The notes under the pieces: generated by a model
The model's input: only the letters and a program-made list of their open reading frames with translations
Database searches by the model: none
Told to the model about the DNA's origin: nothing
Part shown: one piece after another, positions 49,748-59,093 of the stretch
How the letters are laid out: the number at the start of each line of letters is the position of its first letter
Numbering within the stretch: position 1 is the stretch's first letter
Assembly (NCBI RefSeq): GCF_000820505.1
Contig: NZ_JWJD01000004.1
Coordinates: forward strand, 190,955 to 254,954
Source: Geoalkalibacter ferrihydriticus DSM 17813
Lineage (GTDB): Bacteria > Desulfobacterota > Desulfuromonadia > Desulfuromonadales > Geoalkalibacteraceae
DNA length: 64,000 bases
Reading direction: 5' to 3'
Position numbers and translations under genes: made by a program

Positions 49748-50497
49748 TCAGCGCGGCTCCATCTCCACCAGATATTTCCAGTATTTCATGGGCATGAAAC
49801 TTTTCTGTTGACGCGGGTTGGTGCGCTCGGCAATGGCGATGCGCGCAAAAAAAGTCTGCCAGAGCTGCTGCCAGTGCGATTCTTCCGCAGAAAACTGCGG
49901 CGAAGCATGGACATCCAGATCGGCCAGCACCCAGCGACCCTCCGCATAAAAAACCCCCTTGCTGCGCCGCACGTCTTGAATCAACCAGCGCTCCTGCCCC
50001 AAGCGCTCGGCAAAATGCGGCGCCAGCAGCGGCAGCACGAAATGCTCGGGCTCCAGCGGGGCATAAAGCAACCCCTCGTCCGTTTCACGAAAACGCGCCA
50101 GACCCTTGAGGCGATGAGACTCGCGCCGCACCCGCTGCGCCAGGCGCTGCACCTCGGCCACGGCGGGACAGGCCAGGTCGTCATCGAGGCGCCTGCGCAC
50201 CTTCCAGCCATGGGCCAGATAACGATAAATCGCCATTTCAACGCCGGGAACCTCCGAGAAAAAGGCGTGGCGCACAAAAGTGGCGCTGTCGGGTGAGAGA
50301 TGCGTACGGATGGCGCTCAGCAGTTGATCGGCACGTTGCAGATCGGTGGCAACCTGCGCCGCAGTGGAAAATAGATCGTCCTGCGCAGGCGCGGCGACAC
50401 AGATTTCGGTCGGCGTTTCACGCCAGGCGAAGATGCGCTGCAACACACTGAGCAACCCCGCGTAGCTGCCATCGTAGTGATAGGTGAGTTCATCCAT
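49748..50497 (-). CDS. DUF4130-type protein (TIGR03915-like, possible DNA metabolism)
   Basis: The 249-residue protein starts MDELTYHYDGSYAGLLSVLQ, then IFAWRETPTEI, as in the TIGR03915/DUF4130 family. The middle has RYLAHGWKVRRRLDDDLACP and VQRLAQRVRRESHRLKGLAR with FRETDEGLLYAPLEPEH. The end, NPRQQKSFMPMKYWKYLVEM, is also typical. This family usually neighbours a radical SAM protein (TIGR03916) and is thought to act on DNA, but the partner is absent here. Start ATG 50497 is chosen because the family begins there. Confidence 0.75.
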   Translation of the reverse strand: MDELTYHYDGSYAGLLSVLQRIFAWRETPTEICVAAPAQDDLFSTAAQVATDLQRADQLLSAIRTHLSPDSATFVRHAFFSEVPGVEMAIYRYLAHGWKVRRRLDDDLACPAVAEVQRLAQRVRRESHRLKGLARFRETDEGLLYAPLEPEHFVLPLLAPHFAERLGQERWLIQDVRRSKGVFYAEGRWVLADLDVHASPQFSAEESHWQQLWQTFFARIAIAERTNPRQQKSFMPMKYWKYLVEMEPR

Positions 50498-50641
50498 GAA
50501 GTTTTCCCGCCGGCAGGGGCCTAGCAAGCTGGGCCCCTTGATGTTGGGCAGAACAGGTCGCCGCAGGGGCAAGCTGTCGCAATCCTAGGCCATTGCGTGG
50601 AGGCAGTCAAACAGCAAGCATCGCCGATTTTTGCTGAAGGT

Positions 50642-50670
50642 TTGCATTAAATAAGAATATTTTCTATTCT
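50642..50670 (+). promoter_or_regulatory. candidate promoter of the cas operon
   Basis: TTGCAT (50642-50647), 17 AT-rich bases, TATTCT (50665-50670). It precedes the small ORF at 50714 and cas3. Confidence 0.5.
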
Positions 50671-50713
50671 TCTGTGATGGCAAGTGTCATCTATGCGATT
50701 TCAGGAGGGGATT

Positions 50714-50833
50714 ATGGAAGATTTTTTTGAAACAAATGCCACTCACCAACCAGTCAGCAATACCATCCCCAATTCGCCAGAACTGTGGGCGCGCCTCTCT
50801 CCTCTTAAAGATTCTTTGTGCTTTGACCATTAA
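50714..50833 (+). CDS. 39-residue ORF ahead of cas3
   Basis: The ATG follows a very strong AGGAGGGG ribosome site (50703-50710). The peptide begins MEDFFETNATHQPVSNT and ends in WARLSPLKDSLCFDH. It is soluble and acidic with no recognisable domain. It sits between the cas promoter and cas3, so it would be the first gene of the transcript. It could be a real microprotein, a regulatory leader peptide, or the remains of a larger gene. No homologue is known to me. Confidence 0.45.
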   Translation: MEDFFETNATHQPVSNTIPNSPELWARLSPLKDSLCFDH

Positions 50834-50932
50834 ATTTGCCATTGCGACTTATTTTGTCATACAGACAATTTAAAATTTGTTTTGCTTGTTGGGTTTATCT
50901 GGAATTTACGCCGATCTTGGGAGGGTAACGCT

Positions 50933-53131
50933 ATGGCCGAATATTATGCGCACTCAACGGCAAACCAAGACAAATCGGACTGGCAGACCCTTCCCGATCA
51001 TTTGGCAAATGTCGCCAGGCTCGCCGAAAAATTTGCGGATGTATTCAACGCGGGTGAATGGGGGCGCTGTGCCGGTTTGCTGCATGACGCCGGCAAGGCA
51101 ACGGACGCTTTTACCGCAAGGCTGGAGGGAAACACGGCCCGCGTCGATCACTCAACCTTCGGTGCGCGCCTGGCGAGAGAGCGTCTGGGACGCCTCGGAC
51201 TGCTTCTGGCGTATGTGATCGTCGGCCATCACGGCGGGTTGACCAATGGCGGCAATCAGGAAGGCGAGCTTCATTTTCGCCTGAAACACGCCAAGGTGCC
51301 GCCGGACGTCGCGCTGCTTACCGATTTTGACCTGCCCAAGAGGCTAGCCCCACCTTTCAAACTGCCCGTTGATCGCGCTGGATTCAGCCTGGCGTTTTTC
51401 ACCCGGATGATTTTCTCCTGTCTGGTAGATGCCGACTTTCTCGATACCGAAGCCTTTTGCGACCCTGATAAAGCCCAGCTTCGCCCAGAGCACGACAGCG
51501 GCACTGATTTCCGCAGTCTGCAACAGCGATTCACTTCCTTTCTTCAAGAAAAAGCACATACCGCCAAACCCTCCCCCGTCAATGCCCTGCGCCAAAGCAT
51601 TCTCGCCCAGTGCCGGGAAAATGCCCTGCTACCCCAAGGATTTTTTTCGCTGACAGTTCCCACCGGTGGGGGAAAAACCTTCTCGTCTCTGGCCTTCGCC
51701 CTGGACCACGCGTTAGCCCACGGCCTGCGGCGCATTATTTACGCGATTCCCTTCACCTCCATCATTGAACAGAATGCCAGGGAGTTCCAGGCGGCCATCG
51801 GGGCAGATTGCGTCCTTGAGCATCACTGCAATTACAAGGAGAGCGATGAGCACGAGAACGATGCCTACAATCGCAGACGCGGGCTGGCCACCGAGAACTG
51901 GGATGCCCCCCTCGTCGTCACGACCAACGTCCAATTTTTCGAGTCGTTGTTCAACAACAAAACCTCGCGGTGCCGCAAACTGCACAACATTGCCGGCAGC
52001 GTCATCATCCTCGACGAAGCCCAGGCGATCCCCACCGAATATCTGGAGGCCTGCCTCGCCGCCCTGCGCGAGCTGGTGGAACGCTACACGTGCACGGTTG
52101 TCCTCTGCACCGCGACCCAGCCGGCCCTGGACGACAAAAGCACTCTGCGCACGGCGTTGCCACACGTCCAGGAGATCATTGACGATCCGCTGCATCTCTA
52201 TCGGAGTTTGCAGCGCACCGAGGTCCAATTTATCGGCAAAGTTTGCGATGACGAACTCGCCGAGCGCCTCGCGGATGAGAGACAGGTTCTGTGCATCGTT
52301 TCCACCAAGGCACATGCCCGCACACTTTACGAGAAAATTAGGCAGGCGGCAGGAGAAGATGAGCGGTTATTCCATTTGTCGACCAACATGTACCCCATCC
52401 ATCGGCGGCAAGTGCTGAATGAAATTCGCGCCCAGCTCAAGGTCAACATGCCCTGCCGGGTGATTTCGACGTCCCTGGTCGAGGCGGGCGTCGACCTTGA
52501 CTTCCCGGTGGTGTATCGGGCCATGGCCGGGCTGGATTCCATCGCCCAGGCGGCAGGTCGTTGCAACCGCGAAGGGCTGCTGCCCGAAAAAGGCAAAGTG
52601 TTTGTCTTCGAAGCAGAGCAGCCCCCGCGCATGCCCTGGATCAAGCGTTGCGCCGCCCGCGCCGCGGAAACTCTGCGCACCCTGCCCCAGGCCGACCCTT
52701 TGGGGCTTGAAACCATGCGCCGATATTTCGAATTGCTTTACGATGTGGAGGACTTGGACAAGAAGCAGATCCTGCCATTGCTCAATCCCAAATTGAGCAC
52801 CGATCTGATCTGGCCGTTCCAGGAAGCGGGCCAGGCCTTCCGCTTCATCGAGGAGGAAACCATCGGCGTGATCATCCCCATTGAGGCGCAGGCGCAAGGC
52901 CTGGTGCAGGAGTTGCGGTACACCCAATACCCGCGCGCCACGCTTAGAAAACTTCAGCAGTACACGGTTGGGGTGCGTTCCAGAGACTTTGCGGCTCTGG
53001 ATGCCGCCGGCGCGCTGGAAATGATTCACGGCGAATTTCCGCTGTTGTGCAACGAAGCTACATACCGCGCTGCGGTTGGATTGTGCGTTGATGAGGGTGA
53101 AGTCTGGAATCCGGAGAATTTGTGCATATAA
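50933..53131 (+). CDS. cas3: CRISPR-associated helicase-nuclease Cas3 (type I-C)
   Basis: The 732-residue effector unwinds and degrades target DNA after Cascade binding. The N-terminal HD nuclease has His23 in TLPDHLANVARL and His51-Asp52 in AGLLHDAGKATDAF, with VGHHGG near residue 103. The SF2 helicase has Walker A VPTGGGKTFSSLAFAL (about 243), VILDEAQAIPTEYLE (DEAQ box, about 360) and VLCTATQPALDDKS. In the C-terminal part it has STSLVEAGVDLDFPVV and QAAGRCNREG. GGGAGG precedes ATG 50933. HD-helicase order is standard. Confidence 0.95.
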   Translation: MAEYYAHSTANQDKSDWQTLPDHLANVARLAEKFADVFNAGEWGRCAGLLHDAGKATDAFTARLEGNTARVDHSTFGARLARERLGRLGLLLAYVIVGHHGGLTNGGNQEGELHFRLKHAKVPPDVALLTDFDLPKRLAPPFKLPVDRAGFSLAFFTRMIFSCLVDADFLDTEAFCDPDKAQLRPEHDSGTDFRSLQQRFTSFLQEKAHTAKPSPVNALRQSILAQCRENALLPQGFFSLTVPTGGGKTFSSLAFALDHALAHGLRRIIYAIPFTSIIEQNAREFQAAIGADCVLEHHCNYKESDEHENDAYNRRRGLATENWDAPLVVTTNVQFFESLFNNKTSRCRKLHNIAGSVIILDEAQAIPTEYLEACLAALRELVERYTCTVVLCTATQPALDDKSTLRTALPHVQEIIDDPLHLYRSLQRTEVQFIGKVCDDELAERLADERQVLCIVSTKAHARTLYEKIRQAAGEDERLFHLSTNMYPIHRRQVLNEIRAQLKVNMPCRVISTSLVEAGVDLDFPVVYRAMAGLDSIAQAAGRCNREGLLPEKGKVFVFEAEQPPRMPWIKRCAARAAETLRTLPQADPLGLETMRRYFELLYDVEDLDKKQILPLLNPKLSTDLIWPFQEAGQAFRFIEEETIGVIIPIEAQAQGLVQELRYTQYPRATLRKLQQYTVGVRSRDFAALDAAGALEMIHGEFPLLCNEATYRAAVGLCVDEGEVWNPENLCI

Positions 53132-53167
53132 CCTTGTGAACTCTTGGCAAGAGGGAAAGGAGCAGCT

Positions 53168-53833
53168 ATGGGGTATGGCGTCAAGTTAAGAGTCTGGGGG
53201 AATTACGCCTGTTTTACGCGACCGGAGATGAAGGTGGAACGCGTCTCCTACGACGTGATGACCCCTTCGGCTGCGCGGGGCATCCTGGAGGCGATTCACT
53301 GGAAGCCGGCGATCCGCTGGGTCGTGGATCGCATTCATGTATTGCAGCCCATCAAATTCGACAATGTACGGCGTAACGAAATCAGTTCGAAAATCCCCAA
53401 ACCCAATCCGACCACGGCCATGCGTGACGGCAAGCGCCTCTATTTTCTGGTGGATGACGGCGACAACCGCCAGCAGCGCGCCTCGACACTTCTGCGCGAT
53501 GTGGAATATGTCATCGAGGCACATTTCGAACTGACCGACAAGGCCGGCTTTGACGACAACGAAGGAAAGCATCTCGACATCTTCAACCGAAGAGCCGCGC
53601 GTGGCCAATTTTTTCATCAGCCCTGCCTTGGTTGCCGCGAATTCCCAGCCTATTTTGAGTTGCTCGAAGGGGACATTCCCGCATCGCCCTATGTCGGGCA
53701 GTCCAAGGAATTGGGCTACATGCTGCTCGACATGGATTTTGACAACGACATGACCCCCCTGTTTTTCCGCGCGACCATGGAGGATGGCATCATCCATGCC
53801 CCATCGCCGCTTTCCCCGGAGGTGCGGACATGA
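53168..53833 (+). CDS. cas5: Cas5 (Cas5d/c), crRNA-processing subunit of type I-C Cascade
   Basis: The 221-residue RAMP protein opens [20 protein letters not shown]. In type I-C, which lacks Cas6, Cas5 cuts the repeat RNA and holds the crRNA 5' handle. The segments [20 protein letters not shown] and [21 protein letters not shown] are Cas5d-like. GGAAAGGAG lies before ATG 53168. Its last four bases overlap cas8c (ATGA). Confidence 0.93.
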   Translation: MGYGVKLRVWGNYACFTRPEMKVERVSYDVMTPSAARGILEAIHWKPAIRWVVDRIHVLQPIKFDNVRRNEISSKIPKPNPTTAMRDGKRLYFLVDDGDNRQQRASTLLRDVEYVIEAHFELTDKAGFDDNEGKHLDIFNRRAARGQFFHQPCLGCREFPAYFELLEGDIPASPYVGQSKELGYMLLDMDFDNDMTPLFFRATMEDGIIHAPSPLSPEVRT

Positions 53834-55581
53834 TTCTGCAAGCCTTGAACGGCTATTATGAGCGCATGGTCGAAGATCCGAATTCGGGGATGCCGCCTTT
53901 TGGGACCAGCATTGAGAACATCTCCTTTGCGTTGGTACTGGCAGCGGACGGCAATTTACAGAACATCGAAGATCTACGCGAATCCGAAGGCGGCAAGTTA
54001 CGGGCACGGAAAATCCCCGTACCAGCATCGGTGACGCGCACTTCTGGCGTTAAGCCTAATTTTCTGTGGGACAAAGCGAGCTACCTCTGCGGCGCAGATG
54101 CAGAGGGGGCAACCGAAAAAAATCAAGAGCGATTCGCGGCTTTCAAAGAATTTCTTCAGATCGTCGGGGCTGAAATTAACGATCCGGGATTTTTAGCTGT
54201 CATCAAATTCCTGCAAGGTTGGGATTGCGCACAAGCCGAGGAAATCGTCGGTAAATTTGCGGCTTGGGAAGATGTTTGTCATGCCAATCTGGTGTTTCGT
54301 TTGGATGGCGCCCCCGGATTTATTCACAATCGCGCGCCCGTACAGAAATTCTGGCTCCGATTCAACCAGGATAGGGACAGCGCCGAACTGGTTCAGTGCT
54401 TGATTTCCGGTGAAACAGATGCACCTTTGGCCCGCGTCCATACCCCCATCAAGGGTGTTCGCGGCGGACAGACATCGGGAGGGTACATTGTATCCTTTAA
54501 TAAATCCGCCTTCGTTTCTTACGATCAGACCAAGGCCTCCGTCGCTGAAAACTCGGCATTCGCTTACACGACCGCGCTGAATGTCCTTCTGGCAGGGAAA
54601 AGTCGACAAAATGTGCATATCGGCGATACCACCCTAGTCTTCTGGGCGCAACGTCCTACCCCGGCAGAGGATTTCCTTGCCGACCTGATCGAGCCTTCAG
54701 CCGGATCCACTGATGCCCCAGATATTGAGGACGATCAGCAAACCACCGGAAAAATCCGCAGCTTGCTTCAGGCAATTCGCGATGGGCGGCGGGCAACAGA
54801 CATCATTCCGGACCTTGACGAATCCGTGCAATTCTATGTGCTCGGCTTGGCACCCAATGCCGCGCGGCTGTCTATCCGCTTTTGGGAGGCAAACAGTGTG
54901 GGCGTTTTTCTGGACCGCATCGGCAGGCATTTTCAACAACTGGCGTTGGTTCGCCAATACGAAAGCGATCCCGAATTCCCCCCTCTGTGGCGACTGCTCT
55001 GCCAGACGGCACCTTTGGGAAAAAACGAAAACGTCTCACCGGTTCTCGCAGGCGCCCTGGCCAAAGCCATGTTGACCGGCACCCGCTATCCGCAAAATCT
55101 TCTTTCCGCCGTCCTAGGGCGCATTCGCACCGAACATCAGGTGAGCTATTTTCGCGCCGCGCTTCTTAAGGCTTTTCTCATTCGCAATCATCAAATGGAG
55201 GTGCCCGTGTCGCTCGATCCCCAAAAAAAAGACTTACCTTATTTACTGGGCCGCTTATTTGCCGTTTTGGAAAAAGCCCAGGAGGAGGCCGTCCCCGGTA
55301 CCAACGCCACCATCAAGGACCGCTATCTCGCCTCGGCATCGGCAACCCCGGGCCAGGTTTTTCACATGCTGCTGAAAAATGCGGCCAACCACATCGCCAA
55401 GTTACGCAAAGACCCGGAAAAAAGAGGCAGGGCACACAATTTCGAAATCATGACGCAAGACATCATGGCCGAGATCGTTGAGTTCCCCAGAACTCTGGCT
55501 GCCATTGAGCAGGGCCAATTCATGATCGGCTACTACCATCAGCGCAAAAACTTTTTCACCAAAAAAAATCAGGAGGGCTGA
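53830..55581 (+). CDS. cas8c: Cas8c (Csd1), large subunit of type I-C Cascade
   Basis: The 583-residue subunit recognises the PAM and, through an internal start, can also supply a Cas11-like small subunit. The start [20 protein letters not shown] and [20 protein letters not shown] is the Csd1 signature. [19 protein letters not shown] and [20 protein letters not shown]-like segments ([20 protein letters not shown]) follow, then [14 protein letters not shown] and a helical C-terminus. No separate cas11 gene is present, as usual for I-C. Confidence 0.93.
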   Translation: MILQALNGYYERMVEDPNSGMPPFGTSIENISFALVLAADGNLQNIEDLRESEGGKLRARKIPVPASVTRTSGVKPNFLWDKASYLCGADAEGATEKNQERFAAFKEFLQIVGAEINDPGFLAVIKFLQGWDCAQAEEIVGKFAAWEDVCHANLVFRLDGAPGFIHNRAPVQKFWLRFNQDRDSAELVQCLISGETDAPLARVHTPIKGVRGGQTSGGYIVSFNKSAFVSYDQTKASVAENSAFAYTTALNVLLAGKSRQNVHIGDTTLVFWAQRPTPAEDFLADLIEPSAGSTDAPDIEDDQQTTGKIRSLLQAIRDGRRATDIIPDLDESVQFYVLGLAPNAARLSIRFWEANSVGVFLDRIGRHFQQLALVRQYESDPEFPPLWRLLCQTAPLGKNENVSPVLAGALAKAMLTGTRYPQNLLSAVLGRIRTEHQVSYFRAALLKAFLIRNHQMEVPVSLDPQKKDLPYLLGRLFAVLEKAQEEAVPGTNATIKDRYLASASATPGQVFHMLLKNAANHIAKLRKDPEKRGRAHNFEIMTQDIMAEIVEFPRTLAAIEQGQFMIGYYHQRKNFFTKKNQEG

Positions 55582-55584
55582 CCC

Positions 55585-56445
55585 ATGACCGCTATCACCA
55601 ATCGTTATGAATTCGTACTGCTTTTCGATGTGGAAAACGGCAATCCTAACGGCGATCCCGACGCAGGCAACATGCCGCGCATCGATCCCGAAACGGGCCA
55701 TGGACTGGTGACCGATGTCTGTCTGAAGCGCAAAATCCGCAACCACGTGGCCCTGGCCAAAGAAGGCGCGGAAGGATTCAATATTTATGTGCAGGAAAAG
55801 GCCGTGCTCAATCAAACCAATGAACTGGCTTACAAAGCTTATGAATTGAAGCCCGAAACGAAAAAGCTCCCCAAAAAACTTGCGGATGCACAAAAAGTAA
55901 CCGGCTGGATGTGCGCCAACTTTTTCGACATCCGCAGCTTCGGCGCTGTCATGACCACCGAGGTCAATTGCGGACAGGTGCGCGGGCCGGTGCAATTGGC
56001 TTTTGCCAAAAGCGTTGAACCTATCATTCCGCAGGAAATCAGTATCACCCGTATGGCGGTCACCAACGAAAGAGACTTGGAAAAAGAACGCACTATGGGC
56101 CGCAAGCATATCGTCCCCTATGGGCTTTATGTCGCCCAGGGCTTTGTGTCGGCGCCTCTGGCAGAAAAGACCGGTTTCAGCGAGGATGACCTGGGCTTGC
56201 TGTGGGACGCGCTGGTCAACATGTTCGAGCACGACCGTTCAGCGGCTCGCGGCGTAATGAGCAGTCGTAAGCTCTATGTCTTCAAGCATAAAGACAAATT
56301 GGGTAATGCCCCGGCGCATAAGTTGTTCGACTTGGTGGAAATTGCGCGCGCTCCCGGTTCGCAGGGGCCGGCGCGGTCCTTTAAGGACTTTTCCGTAAAT
56401 GTAGGTACTGCGCCGACAGGTATCGAAATTATTGAAAAATTGTAG
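55585..56445 (+). CDS. cas7: Cas7 (Csd2), backbone subunit of type I-C Cascade
   Basis: The 286-residue RAMP protein coats the crRNA spacer in multiple copies. Its start, FVLLFDVENGNPNGDPDAGN, with TDVCLKRKIRNHV, is the Csd2/Csh2 hallmark. FFDIRSFGAVMTTEVNCGQV and MGRKHIVPYGLYVAQGFVS are also typical. It starts three bases after cas8c. A hairpin directly after its stop may protect the message end and raise its relative amount. Confidence 0.95.
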   Translation: MTAITNRYEFVLLFDVENGNPNGDPDAGNMPRIDPETGHGLVTDVCLKRKIRNHVALAKEGAEGFNIYVQEKAVLNQTNELAYKAYELKPETKKLPKKLADAQKVTGWMCANFFDIRSFGAVMTTEVNCGQVRGPVQLAFAKSVEPIIPQEISITRMAVTNERDLEKERTMGRKHIVPYGLYVAQGFVSAPLAEKTGFSEDDLGLLWDALVNMFEHDRSAARGVMSSRKLYVFKHKDKLGNAPAHKLFDLVEIARAPGSQGPARSFKDFSVNVGTAPTGIEIIEKL

Positions 56446-56450
56446 TTGAA

Positions 56451-56482
56451 AGCAAGGGGGTACAACCCTTACCCCACTTGCT
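56451..56482 (+). other. mRNA hairpin directly after cas7
   Basis: AGCAAGGGGGTA (56451-56462) pairs with TACCCC-A-CTTGCT (56470-56482), 12 pairs with one bulged A and a seven-base loop. There is no T-run, so it is more like an RNA-processing or stabilising stem than a terminator. Confidence 0.5.
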
Positions 56483-56510
56483 AGCAAAAGCGGGAGGGGG
56501 AAAATCACCT

Positions 56511-57377
56511 ATGGATAAAAATCTGGAAAAACGTTTCCGTGAGCGGGCAGTTACGCTGGGCAATTGCGGAGATCCGGCAGGATTGGCGGAACTTATCGAT
56601 TTGACACGTTTACCCGTTGCCAATGTGCGGCGCTTGGCGGCATCGGCCATCGGAAAGCTGGCCGGTTTGGCCGATGGCAGAGACGCCGTTGCAGCTTTGC
56701 AGCCGCTATTGCAGGATGCTTTTCCGCAGGTGCGCCAATATGCGGCAAAAGCCCTGGGTGCTTACGGCATCCAGGCCAAATGCGCCTTGGTCGATCTTCG
56801 CGATATGGCCATCAGCCCCGTTGAAAAGGACTACAACAACACCTGCGCAAAGCTGGCCATCGAACTCATCGAGGAGGCGACCCGCATCGAAGAGAGGAAA
56901 GCCGAGCATTGCTGCCAGCGCTGCGGGGTCAAACTTGAAGCCGATGAGTTCACCCGCAGCAAAAAAGCTTTTCAGCGCCCGTTCTGCAATTATTGCTTCG
57001 ATGAGGTCTTTATCGAACGACGTAATTTTGAAACCAAGGTGCAATTGCAGAAAAACATTCGTGCCAAGGACGGCACCTGGGTGCAATCGGACGGCGAGCG
57101 CTTGATTTGTGAGATATTGAACACCGAGAAAATCCACTACCGCTACGATGAGCGTTTCCGCATACTTGACGGATATGCCATCCGCCCCGATTTCTATCTG
57201 CCCGAGTTTGACGTCTATATCGAGTATTGGGGAATGGACACCGCCGACTACAAAATCGGCATGCTCAAAAAACAGCAGCTTTACCAGCAGCAGGGCAAAA
57301 GGCTTCTTTCCCTCTACCCCGATGACAAACCCAGAATCCGACATATGTTGCTGGAAAAACTCGCCAAATATAAATAA
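56511..57377 (+). CDS. HEAT-repeat / zinc-finger / PD-(D/E)XK-like nuclease protein inside the cas operon
   Basis: A 288-residue protein without a name known to me. Residues about 10-125 are alpha-helical HEAT-like repeats (VANVRRLAASAIGKLAGL and FPQVRQYAAKALGAYG). Residues 134-162 hold a likely zinc site: C135, C138, C159 and C162, in CCQRCGV and FCNYCFDE. Residues about 190-288 resemble a PD-(D/E)XK nuclease: Glu197 in SDGERLICEIL, Asp227 in RPDFYLPEFD, Glu238 in VYIEYWG and Lys253/254 in the next helix. GGGAGGGGG lies upstream of ATG 56511. It sits between cas7 and cas4 on the same strand. A role in interference or spacer acquisition is inferred from position only. Confidence 0.75.
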   Translation: MDKNLEKRFRERAVTLGNCGDPAGLAELIDLTRLPVANVRRLAASAIGKLAGLADGRDAVAALQPLLQDAFPQVRQYAAKALGAYGIQAKCALVDLRDMAISPVEKDYNNTCAKLAIELIEEATRIEERKAEHCCQRCGVKLEADEFTRSKKAFQRPFCNYCFDEVFIERRNFETKVQLQKNIRAKDGTWVQSDGERLICEILNTEKIHYRYDERFRILDGYAIRPDFYLPEFDVYIEYWGMDTADYKIGMLKKQQLYQQQGKRLLSLYPDDKPRIRHMLLEKLAKYK

Positions 57378-57435
57378 CTCGCTACGCCTGCGCTGCGCAT
57401 TGCAGGTACGGCAAAAGCAATCCGGAGAACCTTCG

Positions 57436-58113
57436 ATGTATGCTGAATCCGACTACGTTATGCTCTCGGCTTTGCAGCATTATCTTTACTGCCCACGTCA
57501 GTGTGCCCTGATTCACATTGAACAAACCTGGCAGGAAAACCGCTACACCGTTGAAGGACGCATTTTGCATGAGCGGGTCGACAGCCGAGAGAAAGAGATG
57601 AAAGGGCGTGTACGGATTGTACGCACCCTTCCCGTCCGCTCAGCGCGGCATGGTTTGAGTGGGCAGGCCGATGTGGTGGAGTTCCATGAGGACGGCAGCG
57701 TCTATCCCGTCGAGTACAAGCGAGGCCGGCCGAAAAGCGACCGCTGCGACGAAGTGCAACTTTGCGCTCAAGCCCTATGCCTCGAAGAAATGCTGGATAA
57801 AAAAATCGAAAGCGGGGCCTTATTTTACGGGCAGAATAAACGCCGGAGCGCTGTTGAATTTGATGTCGACCTAAGGCGGCTGACCGAAGAAACAGTTGAG
57901 CGGGTTCATGATCTTTTTCGCACCGGAGTTACGCCGAAAGCGGTCTACTCCAAAAAGTGCGATCAGTGTTCACTTATTGCCGTATGCCTGCCGAAAAGCT
58001 GCACATCCGGACGATCGGTCAGAAAATATCTGGTAGGGATGCTCAGGGAGACGAACCATGAGAAAGATGCTCAACACGCTGTATGTGACGACGCAAGGGG
58101 CCTATCTGAATAA
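57436..58113 (+). CDS. cas4: Cas4 nuclease for spacer acquisition
   Basis: The 225-residue RecB-type iron-sulfur nuclease trims prespacers and selects the PAM side. A first cysteine is in YLYCPRQCALIHIE (about residue 20). The nuclease core has LHERVDSRE, GQADVVEFHEDGSVYPVEYK (Asp and the E-x-K) and later QLCAQALCLEEM. The remaining cluster cysteines are in KKCDQCSLIAVCLPKSC. ATG 57436 follows GGAGAA. The C-terminus runs 56 bases into cas1, longer than usual. Confidence 0.93.
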   Translation: MYAESDYVMLSALQHYLYCPRQCALIHIEQTWQENRYTVEGRILHERVDSREKEMKGRVRIVRTLPVRSARHGLSGQADVVEFHEDGSVYPVEYKRGRPKSDRCDEVQLCAQALCLEEMLDKKIESGALFYGQNKRRSAVEFDVDLRRLTEETVERVHDLFRTGVTPKAVYSKKCDQCSLIAVCLPKSCTSGRSVRKYLVGMLRETNHEKDAQHAVCDDARGLSE

Positions 58114-59089
58114 GGAGGGAGAAACGGTCGTCGTCAACATCGAGCGCGAAACCAAGCTACGCTTGCCGATTCATACGCTCAGTTCCATTGTCTGTTTCGG
58201 CCAGGTGACATGCAGCCCCTTTCTGCTTGGGCATTGCGCTGAAAAGGATGTTACGGTCAGCTTCCTGACAGGTTACGGGCGGTTTTTAGCCAGGGTTCAG
58301 GGGCCGGTGGCAGGCAACGTACTTCTGCGTCGAGAGCAGTATCGCCAAGCCGACGACCTAGTGGCTTCGGCGCGTTTGGCACGCTTGTTTGTGCTGGGCA
58401 AGGTGACCAACTGCCGCACGGTTATGAGCCGGGCTCAGCGGGATCATGGGGAGAAAATCAACTCGCTGGACATTCCGAAAAAGGTGGGCTTATTTGCAAA
58501 GGTCGCTCGCAACCTTTTACTGGAAGATTCTCTTGATGATATCCGCGGTATTGAGGGCAGAGCAGCTAACGACTACTTCGGACTCTTCAATGATCTAATC
58601 GTGGCACAGAAGGACGACTTCGTCTTTGCCGGGCGAAACCGTAGGCCCCCTCTGGACCGGGTGAATTGCCTGCTTTCATTTCTCTATTCGCTGCTCTATC
58701 ACGATGCGCGCTCAGCTCTTGAAACGGTGGGACTCGATCCGGCTGTTGGCTTTTTGCACCGCGATAGGCCTGGCCGACTGAGTCTGGCCTTGGATCTGAT
58801 GGAGGAATTTCGGCCGGTAATGGCGGATCGCCTGGCGCTTTCATTGATTAACCTTGGTCAGGTGCGCAAAAAAGGGTTCCGGACCATGGAATCCGGAGCC
58901 GTGGTGATGGATGACGACACCCGAAAGGTTCTGCTCATGGAATACCAGAAGCGCAAACAGGTCGAAATCGAACATCCTTTTATCAAGGAGAAAATTCCGC
59001 TCGGGATGCTGATGTTTGCCCAAGCACAATTGCTCAGTCGCTATCTGCGCGGAGATCTGGACGAGTACCCTCCGTTTATCTGGCGGTGA
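58058..59089 (+). CDS. cas1: Cas1 integrase (type I-C)
   Basis: The 343-residue metal-dependent integrase inserts spacers at the leader end. It starts MRKMLNTLYVTTQGAYLNKE, typical of I-C Cas1. The catalytic Glu is in DIRGIEGRAANDYFGLF (about residue 172). The His and acidic residues lie in GLDPAVGFLHRDRPGRLSLA and LDLMEEFRPVMADR. GGGAG precedes ATG 58058, which lies inside the cas4 frame. Confidence 0.96.
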   Translation: MRKMLNTLYVTTQGAYLNKEGETVVVNIERETKLRLPIHTLSSIVCFGQVTCSPFLLGHCAEKDVTVSFLTGYGRFLARVQGPVAGNVLLRREQYRQADDLVASARLARLFVLGKVTNCRTVMSRAQRDHGEKINSLDIPKKVGLFAKVARNLLLEDSLDDIRGIEGRAANDYFGLFNDLIVAQKDDFVFAGRNRRPPLDRVNCLLSFLYSLLYHDARSALETVGLDPAVGFLHRDRPGRLSLALDLMEEFRPVMADRLALSLINLGQVRKKGFRTMESGAVVMDDDTRKVLLMEYQKRKQVEIEHPFIKEKIPLGMLMFAQAQLLSRYLRGDLDEYPPFIWR

Positions 59090-59093
59090 CGAC

